From Bin87 sp026710825 (GTDB lineage: Bacteria; Chloroflexota; Dehalococcoidia; Lucifugimonadales; UBA3495): DNA of 64,000 bases. The stretch lies in contig OZ247427.1 of assembly GCA_965232815.1 (NCBI GenBank), positions 806,001 through 870,000 on the forward strand, written 5' to 3'. Both the position numbers and the translations under genes were made by a program. Position 1 is the first letter of the stretch. Every line of letters begins with the position of its first letter. Below are positions 1-6,903 of the stretch, piece after piece. The notes under the pieces were generated by a model. It was not told the DNA's origin. It was given only the letters and a program-made list of their open reading frames with translations, and searched no databases.

Positions 1-385
1 TGAGGCAATCCACCAGCAGGCCGGTGAATTCGTTGGCATCAAGGTTGGCCAATTCGTTGGTGAATTCCAGGCAGATGACGCGACCCGCTCCGGCCTGGTA
101 GAGCAGTTCGACCTTTTCCTCGGGAGTGATGATCTTGTTGACCGTGCGGTCGGGATTCACCACCTCGGCGGGATGGTTGCTGAACGTGATAACGGTGGGC
201 ACCAGAGCCGGGGTGGCCAACTCAAACATGCGCTGTAGCAGGTGTTTGTGGCCTTTGTGCACACCATCGAAAACGCCGATGGTGATGACGGTGCCGTTGC
301 CAGAAGGCGGCGCAGCGTCGGAGAGGGCCTGGCGAAAGCCTCCACCGCCGAGTGTCCGGGGATCAGGGTTTTCCGGATTGGGCAT
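1..385 (-). CDS. ribF: Riboflavin kinase / FMN adenylyltransferase (RibF), N-terminal part, cut by window edge
   Basis: Bifunctional RibF phosphorylates riboflavin to FMN and adenylates it to FAD. Only the first 128 or so codons lie in the window; the 3' end is off the left edge. Reading the reverse strand from the ATG at 385, an unconserved leader of about 30 residues is followed by the FAD-synthetase nucleotidyltransferase signature ITIGVFDGVHKGHKHLL (the FDGxHxGH motif), then TFSNHPAEVV and the segment ITPEEKVELLYQAG, all in the expected order for the N-terminal domain. I saw no clear ribosome binding site before 385, so the exact start is less certain than the identity. No FMN riboswitch is visible upstream; the next 1.2 kb is non-coding. 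This gene supplies flavin cofactors that the many flavoenzymes in the window would use. Confidence 0.9.
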   Translation of the reverse strand, partial: MPNPENPDPRTLGGGGFRQALSDAAPPSGNGTVITIGVFDGVHKGHKHLLQRMFELATPALVPTVITFSNHPAEVVNPDRTVNKIITPEEKVELLYQAGAGRVICLEFTNELANLDANEFTGLLVDCL

Positions 386-603
386 TGCTGCAGGATGGCC
401 GCAAGTAGAATGGACGGACTTAGCGCTGGCCGCAGATTGTTGAGGGCGTTCGGCGCGTCAAGAGGTGCGGATGTCCGCTGCGGCGTCGCGTAGCATAGCG
501 CGACGATGGTAGCACACCGCCCGTTACACGGGCAAGCAAAACGACCCACGGATAGGGGTCCATCTATTGTTACCAAACCGAGGAAATGTGCACCGCAGGA
601 CGT

Positions 604-682
604 TTCTGAAAACACCGTCCCCTCGTGGTTCGACAGGCTCCCCATGAGCGGACTACATCGGCCTAGCGGACTACATCGGCCT
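604..682. repeat. REP-like dispersed element with an 18-bp tandem tail
   Basis: Positions 604-653 match 29599-29648 almost base for base, sharing GAAAACACCGTCC, TCGTGGTTCGACAGGC and CCATGAGCGGACT. A shorter form of the same element (TTCGACAGGCTC then ATGAGCGGACTG) occurs near 22821-22847. At this copy the tail AGCGGACTACATCGGCCT is present twice in a row (647-664, 665-682). It behaves like a dispersed intergenic element; its mobility and function are unknown. Confidence 0.7.
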
Positions 683-719
683 ATACGAATGATCAAAGCG
701 CGCCGGGGCAGCAGTGTAA

Positions 720-739
720 GGGCGACGCATGCGTCGCCC
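720..739. repeat. 20-bp perfect palindrome (GGGCGACGCA half-site)
   Basis: GGGCGACGCA is followed directly by its reverse complement. A 22-bp version of the same palindrome sits at 27137-27158, again in intergenic DNA and again followed by CCCCT. This is a recurrent palindromic intergenic element rather than a gene-specific operator. Confidence 0.75.
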
Positions 740-1023
740 CTGTGGATGGGAGAGGTATTGGTCAATTGCCCCAACGACATGCAATCGCTGGATGGACCAA
801 TGGTCAATCGTCCCAGCGTTTGCGGTTGTGGGGTGGTGAGGGCGACCCGTGGGCCGCCCGTACGGTTGGTGGGTAGTTAGGGGGTGAGGGCGAGTGTTAG
901 GTCGCCCGTACGTTCAGCGGTTGGTCGGTGGTTGCGGTGTTTGGGTTGGCGCTTTCTCCTTTGGGGTTTTGGCTGGTTTTGGCTGGTTGGGGAGGCAGGA
1001 TTCCCTTGCATCGTTGTCAGCGT

Positions 1024-1062
1024 ACGGCCGGGGGTACGCATATTCTTATGCTCGGTATTCTC
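1024..1062. repeat. Dispersed motif also found near 61615-61645
   Basis: The stretch GGGTACGCATATTCTTATGC followed by TCGGTATTCTC resembles GGGTATGCATATTTTGCTC followed by TTGGTATTCTC at the far end of the window, with a few substitutions and a small indel. Both copies are in gene-free DNA, which points to a dispersed non-coding repeat. Confidence 0.5.
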
Positions 1063-1278
1063 CGTGGCCCACATCGGCAATCCGCCATGACGTGCCCACC
1101 GGGGCCGGTTCATTGGGATAGACGACGCAGCACGGAACGCTGTGGCTGGCGCTGGGACGCAACTCCACGCTGTTGACAAGGTAAACAGACGTTGGCAGTC
1201 GCGGAGCCTGGTATGCGATTTGTTACTGACGGGGTTGGCCGTCGATGCTGGGAATCCTGCCTCACTGATGTTGGGATA

Positions 1279-1288
1279 AACGTACGTT
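1279..1288. promoter_or_regulatory. AACGTACGTT palindrome, candidate operator
   Basis: This perfect 10-bp palindrome also occurs at 11998-12007 between the promoter and the start codon of the Cys-motif HTH gene. The shared site suggests, by inference only, that the same regulator may bind here, 370 bp ahead of the enolase-superfamily gene. Confidence 0.3.
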
Positions 1289-1439
1289 TGGTCTAGACAC
1301 AGTTAGGATATACGTTCTTATGACGTGATGTCAAGTGGTAGGTCAGGGATATTTTTTTACCGGGATGAACGGGATGGCCAGGATATTTTTTGATTGGGCG
1401 CGGGTTTGGGTGACGGAGGGATAGCATGTGCGGAGGGTT

Positions 1440-1459
1440 GGGCGAATGATTATTCGCCC
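1440..1459. repeat. Palindromic intergenic element (GGGCGAAT / ATTCGCCC)
   Basis: An 8-bp perfect stem with a 4-nt loop, GC-rich at the base and AT-rich at the tip. It is similar in design, but not in sequence, to the palindromes at 720, 12596 and 27137. Confidence 0.6.
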
Positions 1460-1659
1460 CCACGATGCGGAATACGGTGGTGGTTCGACGGACGCACTGT
1501 GAGGTGATGCAGACTAGGTTGCTGGATGCGGACTGGCGTAGGCGCCGGCCGTGGGTTGTCCGTGTTGCCGTTGTTAACTGCCCGTGCTAATCTGCGTGCC
1601 GGTATGACAAGAGTTCGACAACGCAATTCCAACCCGCACAGCGACGGAGAAAACGTGAG

Positions 1660-2745
1660 ATGAGAATCACCGGCGGCACCACACGAGTCCTCCAGACACC
1701 GGCCGACAATCCGTTGGTAGTGGGTATCGACCAACCCGGCACACGGGAGTTCGTGACTCTGGAACTCCACACCGACGAGGGCATTTCGGGCGTCGGGTTG
1801 ACGTTCTTTGGCGGGCCGCTGGTTCACGCGCTGCGCCGCGCGGTGGACGACCTGGTGGTCCTTGCGACCGGCGAGGACCCGATGAACCCAGAGGCGGTTT
1901 GGGGCAAGCTCATGGACGCCTGCGCGTCGGCGGGCCCCGAGGGCATTTTGTCCCTGGGCCTGGCGGCGGTGGACATGGCCGTTTGGGACATCAAAGGCAA
2001 GGCCCTGGACCAAACGGTGTGCAGCCTGCTGGGGGGTTACCGAGACCGGGCACCGACCTACGCGAGCGGGGCGCTGATGCGTCCCATGGGCGTGGAATAC
2101 CTGGCCGAGGCGGGGCCGCGGCTGGTAGAGCAGGGTTTCCGGCAGATGAAAACCCAGATGGGAGCGGAACCCACCGCCACTCGTGAGGTGGCACGCATAC
2201 GGACCCTGCGGGAGGGCATTGGCCCCGACATCGACCTGATGTGCGACATCAACCAATTGTGGAACGTCAACCAAGCCATCCAGATTGGCACGATGGTCGA
2301 AGAATACAACCTGTTCTGGCTGGAAGACGTGGTGGCGCGGGACGACTACCAGGGTCTGGCCCGAGTGGCGGACGCCCTGGTAACACCGATTGCGGCCGGC
2401 GAATATGTCTATGGCATCCGTTCATTCCGGCACATGGTCGAGCAGCGGAGCGTGGACATCGTGATGGTGGATCTGTTGCGGGCCGGGGGCATCACGCCGT
2501 TCCGGAAGATCGCAGGGATGGCCGAGGCGTTCAACCTTCCCGTGGTATCGCACCTGATTCCGGAGGTGCAGACGCACACCATAGCCGCCATTCCCAATGG
2601 CCTCACGGTGGAGTACATGCCGTGGACGCTGCGTCTGTTTGATGAGACGCCCGATATCGTGGACGGCGAGATTTTGGTCCCCGACCGACCGGGCCTGGGT
2701 CTTTCATTCAGCCAGGACGCCATCGCCCAGTATGGAGTCGCCTGA
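1660..2745 (+). CDS. Mandelate racemase / muconate-lactonizing enzyme family protein
   Basis: A 361-residue enolase-superfamily enzyme, which would abstract the proton alpha to a carboxylate to give a metal-stabilised enediolate; racemase, dehydratase and cycloisomerase activities are all possible. The barrel signatures appear in order: MKTQMG with Lys164 at the position of the KxK base, CDINQLW (Asp196, metal ligand), WLEDV (Glu222), AAGEYVYG (Glu248), VDLLRAGGIT (Asp271) and VVSHLIPE (His298), so the His-Asp dyad is intact. The second Lys of KxK is replaced by Gln166, which should change the acid/base chemistry on that face. The capping domain (residues 1-125) is complete. The ATG at 1660 fits family length. 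A NIPSNAP gene follows 58 bp downstream on the same strand and may be co-transcribed. Substrate cannot be read from sequence. Confidence 0.9.
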   Translation: MRITGGTTRVLQTPADNPLVVGIDQPGTREFVTLELHTDEGISGVGLTFFGGPLVHALRRAVDDLVVLATGEDPMNPEAVWGKLMDACASAGPEGILSLGLAAVDMAVWDIKGKALDQTVCSLLGGYRDRAPTYASGALMRPMGVEYLAEAGPRLVEQGFRQMKTQMGAEPTATREVARIRTLREGIGPDIDLMCDINQLWNVNQAIQIGTMVEEYNLFWLEDVVARDDYQGLARVADALVTPIAAGEYVYGIRSFRHMVEQRSVDIVMVDLLRAGGITPFRKIAGMAEAFNLPVVSHLIPEVQTHTIAAIPNGLTVEYMPWTLRLFDETPDIVDGEILVPDRPGLGLSFSQDAIAQYGVA

Positions 2746-2803
2746 GCGGCCTCAGAAGAGTTTCCCGGCAAGAACAGCACACAACACTCGGAGGAATATC
2801 CAA

Positions 2804-3118
2804 ATGGCTACGTATCAACTGCGGATCTACACCATCAACCGGGGCATGATGGACTCCTGGCTGGGCTTGTTCAATGAGCACATTCGCCCGCTGCACGACC
2901 GACTTGGCATCCCGGTGGTGTCCAGCTATGTCAACGCGGACCGGACTGAATTCATCTGGGTGCGGCGGTTCGACAGCGCGGATGCGATCGCCGAAAAAGA
3001 GGCGGCGTACTTCGCGTCCCCAGAACGCTCGTCCCTGGGCGACCGGCCCACCAGCCACATCGCCAAGATGGAAGTACGCGTCATGGACGGCGTGGAGGAA
3101 ACGGCGGGCGTGGCGTGA
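2804..3118 (+). CDS. NIPSNAP family protein
   Basis: A 104-residue ferredoxin-like dimeric alpha/beta barrel protein. It opens with the family's typical ATYQLRIYTI strand, followed by a helix (MMDSWLGLFNEHIRPLHDRLGI), a strand with EFIWVRRFDS and the C-terminal strand IAKMEVRVM. The start is set by GGAGGA ending ten bases before the ATG at 2804; the longer open frame upstream overlaps the enolase-family gene and is not used. NIPSNAP-domain proteins often sit beside catabolic enzymes but their chemistry is poorly defined. Position just after the enolase-superfamily gene suggests they act on the same substrate, which is inference. Confidence 0.85.
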   Translation: MATYQLRIYTINRGMMDSWLGLFNEHIRPLHDRLGIPVVSSYVNADRTEFIWVRRFDSADAIAEKEAAYFASPERSSLGDRPTSHIAKMEVRVMDGVEETAGVA

Positions 3119-3187
3119 TCCGGTTGGAGAAATAGAACCGAGTCGGAGCAGTTTGAAACCTGCTCCACCAGGGGTTTGTACCCTCAC

Positions 3188-3246
3188 CCCCGCATCAAGT
3201 GCGGGGCAGGCTCTAACCCTCTCCCTTGATGGGAGAGGGATTTTTT
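3188..3246 (+). terminator. Double hairpin ending in a T-tract
   Basis: Two stem-loops follow the NIPSNAP gene: CCCCGCA/TGCGGGG around 3188-3205 and the 9-bp perfect stem CCCTCTCCC/GGGAGAGGG at 3217-3239 with loop TTGAT, followed by ATTTTTT. The second has the form of a rho-independent terminator on the plus strand and lies between converging genes. Confidence 0.75.
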
Positions 3247-3255
3247 ACTTTGCCC

Positions 3256-3717
3256 CTACAGCGCTTTGACCATTTCGCGGTGGGGAATGCCCTCTTCGAG
3301 GAACATTTCGCCGACCTCGGCGTATCCGTGCTGGGCGTAGAAGGACTTCACATACTCCTGGGCGTGGAGGGTGATCTGTTGAAATGCCAACGACCGGCCC
3401 TGCTCCTCGAGGAACGCCAGCACCTTGCCTCCTACGCCGTGGCGGCGCCAATCGCGTTCGACGGCCATGCGTCCGATGTGGGGTCCCTTGCCGTCGACAT
3501 CGGGGAGGAGCCGCCCGGTGGCAATAACCGAGCCCTGATGCAGAGCCACGGCGTGGACGGTGTCCGGAGCGGAGTCGGCGTCGTCCACCTCGACGCTGGC
3601 GGGGATGCCCTGTTCACCCACGAACACGCGCATGCGCACGGTGACGGCGCCTTCGAATTCAGCAGGGGTGTCGGCGATTTTGACGACTATTTCCGGCGTA
3701 TCACCTGGCGACGGCAT
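3256..3717 (-). CDS. GNAT family N-acetyltransferase (ElaA-like)
   Basis: A 153-residue acetyl-CoA-dependent acyltransferase of the GNAT fold. The N-terminal RMRVFVGEQGIP (about residues 28-39) is the RxxVFVxEQ motif of ElaA-type GNATs; HIGRMAVERDWRRHGVGGKVL carries the acetyl-CoA pyrophosphate-binding R-x-x-G-x-G/A region, and the C-terminal strand SFYAQHGYAEVGEMFLEEGIPH is typical. It ends close to the terminator at 3217-3246 and lies 24 bp after the flavin-binding gene on the same strand, so the two may be co-transcribed. The acceptor substrate is unknown. Confidence 0.88.
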   Translation of the reverse strand: MPSPGDTPEIVVKIADTPAEFEGAVTVRMRVFVGEQGIPASVEVDDADSAPDTVHAVALHQGSVIATGRLLPDVDGKGPHIGRMAVERDWRRHGVGGKVLAFLEEQGRSLAFQQITLHAQEYVKSFYAQHGYAEVGEMFLEEGIPHREMVKAL

Positions 3718-3741
3718 GGTGGGGGTGTTCTCCTCTGTGGA

Positions 3742-4251
3742 TCATGAATTGGCGGCCGGGGCGCCGGCCTGATTCTCGTTCCATGCGGAGTTGACACCGC
3801 CCCAGTATTCCTGCCACGTCTGGCGCATCTGGGCTTCGGTTGCGCCGCCCCAGTAGCCCGGGGATACAAGCGGCAGGGCCTGCTCAACGCGAATCAGCGC
3901 GACGGAACGGACCCGCGAGTCCAGTCCGTTCAGGGTGGACGGGCCGTTCCGCATCCGTTCGAGTACGGCTTCGTGGATGTCGTCGCCCTTGTGAATCTCC
4001 GCAACACCCTTGAACCTGAAACCCTGGCGAGCGAATACGTCCACGGTGTTGATCTCGATGGCGGGATTGCTCTCCAGGTTGTGCATAGTACCGGGCGATG
4101 CCAGGTCGGTGAAGAGGACGTGATCGTCGTCCCAGACCATGACAGTACCCTTGGGCGAAAGGTTGGGAGTTCCGTCAGGGCAGACGGTGGCGACGAAGAT
4201 CAGACGCTGTTCAGTAAGCGCTCGTTGCATCGCATCGGTCAAAATACCCAT
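3742..4251 (-). CDS. Pyridoxamine 5'-phosphate oxidase family protein (FMN split barrel)
   Basis: About 169 residues from the ATG at 4251; a longer frame begins at 4281, but AGGAG lies 13 bases upstream of 4251 and residues from there align with the family start. The segment RLIFVATVCPDGTPNLSPKGT is the classic first strand pair of the FMN-binding split barrel, followed by DDHVLFTDLASPGTMHNLESNP and INTVDVFARQGFRFKG, where flavin phosphate contacts usually lie. Proteins of this kind bind FMN or F420 and reduce small molecules; true PNP oxidase activity is unlikely because the C-terminal substrate motif is not seen. It precedes the GNAT gene by 24 bp. Confidence 0.85.
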   Translation of the reverse strand: MGILTDAMQRALTEQRLIFVATVCPDGTPNLSPKGTVMVWDDDHVLFTDLASPGTMHNLESNPAIEINTVDVFARQGFRFKGVAEIHKGDDIHEAVLERMRNGPSTLNGLDSRVRSVALIRVEQALPLVSPGYWGGATEAQMRQTWQEYWGGVNSAWNENQAGAPAANS

Positions 4252-4458
4252 GCTTCCGATAAAGCTCCTGGTATTGCGCAACGAAGGATTCCAGGCACGG
4301 CCCGCGCGCCGGGAAACGCGGCGGGATCAACACCGGGGCTCCGTAGATGGACAACAGGCCATCGCGCAACGAATTTCAATTGACATTGTACCCTGCCCCA
4401 ATTAGCATTGCATCAACTCCCAGTACCGTCGTTTTCGCACCATTAGGAGGCCTGCGTC

Positions 4459-5259
4459 ATGTTCGTGAGGCGAGATCTTACCGACACCGTTCCCACCCGC
4501 GAAGGCAACATGCATTTCGTGAAACAAGGCTCCGGCTATCCCCTGGTGATGCTGCACCCGCTGGGTACATCCACCTGGGCGTGGAGCACGGTCATCGATG
4601 CCTTCAGCCAGCACTACACCTGCTACGCATTCGACATGCTGGGGCATGGGGAATCTGACAAGCCAACCCGGCATTTCAACATGCCGGACTATGCGCAGGC
4701 CCTGGACGACGCCTGCCAATTATTGAACATCCACCGGGGACATTACGTAGGCAACTCCGTGGGCGCGGTGCTGGCCACCGAAATGGCGGCGTCTTTCCCA
4801 GACCGGCTGGACAAGCTGGTGCTTGTGGGAGCCCCGGTGTGGGACGCCCGCAGCGCCCCCGAGCGAATCGCCGAGGCGGCTGGCGGTTACGACAGCGACG
4901 GGCTGCCAGTGCCGAGGACGATGGAGCAGGCCAAGGAGTCGACCACGTTTGCCGAGCCGCGGCAAGAGTGGATCGACGCAACCAACGACACGAGGGCGCA
5001 GGCCGGCGCCTGGGTGAAGAAACTGCATGAATCGCTGGCCTGGTATGACATCATGACGCGGTTGCCAATGGTGAGCGCGCGCGAAACGCTGGTGCTATAC
5101 GGAGAGGTGGACCGGCTGCGGGACGGCGAGGAGTTGCTGCACAACAACATCGTGCGCGCCCGCAAGCACATCATGCCGGGCGTGGGGCACATTCCACAGA
5201 TCGAGGACCCCGAGGGGTTCGTTGATGCGGTGCTTTCTTTCCTGAAGCCAAGCTCGTGA
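4459..5259 (+). CDS. Alpha/beta hydrolase
   Basis: A 266-residue hydrolase of the alpha/beta fold with a complete catalytic triad: nucleophile Ser100 in YVGNSVGAV, Asp218 in LYGEVDRL and His244 in PGVGHIPQIEDP. The oxyanion strand is PLVMLHPLGTS and the strand after it carries FDMLGHGESDKP. AGGAGG about eight bases before the ATG at 4459 sets the start. The length fits esterases, C-C hydrolases and lactonases of the same superfamily, and nothing seen chooses between them. The stop codon is 52 bp before the first tubulin-like gene, which is read in the same direction. Confidence 0.9.
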   Translation: MFVRRDLTDTVPTREGNMHFVKQGSGYPLVMLHPLGTSTWAWSTVIDAFSQHYTCYAFDMLGHGESDKPTRHFNMPDYAQALDDACQLLNIHRGHYVGNSVGAVLATEMAASFPDRLDKLVLVGAPVWDARSAPERIAEAAGGYDSDGLPVPRTMEQAKESTTFAEPRQEWIDATNDTRAQAGAWVKKLHESLAWYDIMTRLPMVSARETLVLYGEVDRLRDGEELLHNNIVRARKHIMPGVGHIPQIEDPEGFVDAVLSFLKPSS

Positions 5260-5311
5260 ACCGGCGGGATCCACTGGATCCGGATTCCCCTGCCCATGCG
5301 ATAATATTGAC

Positions 5312-6670
5312 ATGTCAAGCATATTTGTCAGGCCCCGCAACCGGAGTCACCAACTGCTTCGCACCGCCAAGCGAAGTACGGAGGGGAGGCAACCTTCCTT
5401 GGTTATAGTCGGCGTGGGTACCGCCGGGGCGCGGCGGACGTTGATGTTTCTGCAGCGCATGTCCGAGCTCTCCGAGATAGGACGGGTCCAGAGCGCCGTT
5501 TTTTACGATTGCAATGAGATCACCGTAAATTACGTGCAAAGCTACCTTCGCAAGTTGCTGGGCAGGTCCAAGCACGGCACAGGGGTGCAGATCCTTTTCC
5601 CGACCTATATTCCCCTGCCCAACGGTTTCATGCGCGACCCCAGGCTATTCGAAGAATACGAAGGGCCGTTGGAACGAGACACAGACAACATCGTTGCGCA
5701 GATCATTTCCCAGTCGGAACGGGCGGGGCAGTCGCCCGAAGCGATCATAGAGTTCATGGGTTTTGCCGGCCACTCGGTGCTGGGCGGACGTTTGTACCGG
5801 AAGTTGCGGGCCGCGTTCCCGGCCACCGTCATCCTACCCATACTGATGCTGCCGGAAGACCACGTTTCCGAGGAGTGGGCGAGGCGTTACATCTGGGAAC
5901 AGTTTGAGGACTTGCTGGAAGGGTCTGAATGCCTGCTGACGGCGCAGTCGGCCAGCCACTTCGGAGAGGATGACCTCAGGTTGGCCACCGGACTCGCCGG
6001 GGTTGAGGTCGCGGATTTTGACGAGGACGGGAGGACCGGCAGCCCGCTGGCGGCGTCGTGCCAGCGTTTGAGCACAGCGTCGGGTGGATGGCTGGGGATG
6101 GCGACGGTAAAACGCAAGATGCAGCTGATGCGAAAGTTCGAGTGGTTGCGCGTGCCGCCGTGGTGGCGACAATATGCTGCGGTTGGAGAGGAGGAGGAGT
6201 TGCCGACCGCGGTAGGCTATGCGATCTGGTCAACGCTGGACCCGCCGGCCCAGATGGCCCAGGGCATGAATGACCTGCGCCATGTACCGCAGGAGGTGGT
6301 GGTTTCGCTGCCGGTACATCCGGACGCTCTGGAGCCTTTGGCGAACAGCGCGGGAGAGATCCTGGATCGCAGCAATCTGTTCGGTCAGTTTCCGAACATG
6401 GACATTGCGTTCAACACCGCCAGGTTTGTTGAAGGATCAACTAACGAGCCTTACATGCACATCACACGGGTTTACCCTGTGCAGGGGGAGTTGGCCCCGG
6501 TGATCGACATCCTGCATCCCAATTCCGCCCCGGAGAGGCGATCGGCAAGAGTGGCGCATGAAACCGGGTTCGGATCGTATTATCATCCGGAAGCGTTTCA
6601 TATGGATGGTTTAATTGCGCCGCAAGACAGTCCAGATGAAGAATGGACACAACACGTACGCTACATTTAG
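5312..6670 (+). CDS. Divergent FtsZ/tubulin-superfamily protein, copy A
   Basis: A 452-residue protein with no close family that I recognise, but its layout follows FtsZ. Residues 31-39 (VIVGVGTAG) match the first strand and T1 loop; YDCNE (65-69) sits where FtsZ has its T2 Asp; FMGFAGHSVLGG (148-159) sits at the glycine-rich T4 loop and is followed by a helix and the strand VILPILMLPEDH; GGWLGM (258-263) sits near the post-T7 segment; and VVVSLPVHPDALEPLANSA (329 onward) through YMHITRVYPV resembles the FtsZ C-terminal domain. The GTP-binding GGGTGTG is not preserved, so GTPase activity is doubtful. It is clearly paralogous to the next gene. No good ribosome binding site precedes 5312, but GATAAT lies at 5300-5305, seven bases before the ATG, which would suit a leaderless transcript. 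Confidence 0.65.
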   Translation: MSSIFVRPRNRSHQLLRTAKRSTEGRQPSLVIVGVGTAGARRTLMFLQRMSELSEIGRVQSAVFYDCNEITVNYVQSYLRKLLGRSKHGTGVQILFPTYIPLPNGFMRDPRLFEEYEGPLERDTDNIVAQIISQSERAGQSPEAIIEFMGFAGHSVLGGRLYRKLRAAFPATVILPILMLPEDHVSEEWARRYIWEQFEDLLEGSECLLTAQSASHFGEDDLRLATGLAGVEVADFDEDGRTGSPLAASCQRLSTASGGWLGMATVKRKMQLMRKFEWLRVPPWWRQYAAVGEEEELPTAVGYAIWSTLDPPAQMAQGMNDLRHVPQEVVVSLPVHPDALEPLANSAGEILDRSNLFGQFPNMDIAFNTARFVEGSTNEPYMHITRVYPVQGELAPVIDILHPNSAPERRSARVAHETGFGSYYHPEAFHMDGLIAPQDSPDEEWTQHVRYI

Positions 6671-6713
6671 TGGTTTTCCCATAATTTTACCAAATATAGG
6701 TTTGTTGGTTAGT

Positions 6714-6743
6714 TTGACGTTATAGGGGACAACCGACTATAAT
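6714..6743 (+). promoter_or_regulatory. Sigma-70-type promoter TTGACG-N18-TATAAT
   Basis: TTGACG at 6714-6719 and TATAAT at 6738-6743 are separated by 18 bases inside the AT-rich gap between the two tubulin-like genes. Transcription would start near 6750 and give a 5' leader of about 150 nt for copy B, so copy B can be expressed independently of copy A. The same two hexamers and spacing recur at 12021-12050. Confidence 0.75.
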
Positions 6744-6903
6744 GTTTTCGGTCAACGACCCGCCAATCCGATGCCGAAAACGCACTTTACCATAACAAAG
6801 TCGCAACAATCATAAATTGGTCGTACCCAGTCGTCGGTCTGACAGCGAACTGATACGAAAGCACCAGCAACTACTCAAAAACGGCAAGGGGGATTCAACA
6901 GCC

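Larger units (their letters stand above)
386..1659. other. Repeat-rich intergenic region with no convincing gene
   Basis: About 1.27 kb separates the divergently placed ribF and the enolase-superfamily gene. Open frames here overlap each other on both strands and have no family signature. What it does contain is short repeats: an 18-bp tandem at 647-682, GC-rich palindromes at 720-739 and 1440-1459, a degenerate tandem at about 835-925, a stretch near 1024-1062 that recurs near 61615-61645, a palindrome AACGTACGTT at 1279-1288 and a GGATGAACGGGATGGCCAGG stretch near 1363-1386. Confidence 0.6.

Noticed and set aside
877..1179. Reverse-strand open frame of 100 codons in the ribF upstream region
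   Set aside because: It overlaps several equally long frames on the other strand, has no ribosome binding site or family signature, and part of it is repeat-derived.
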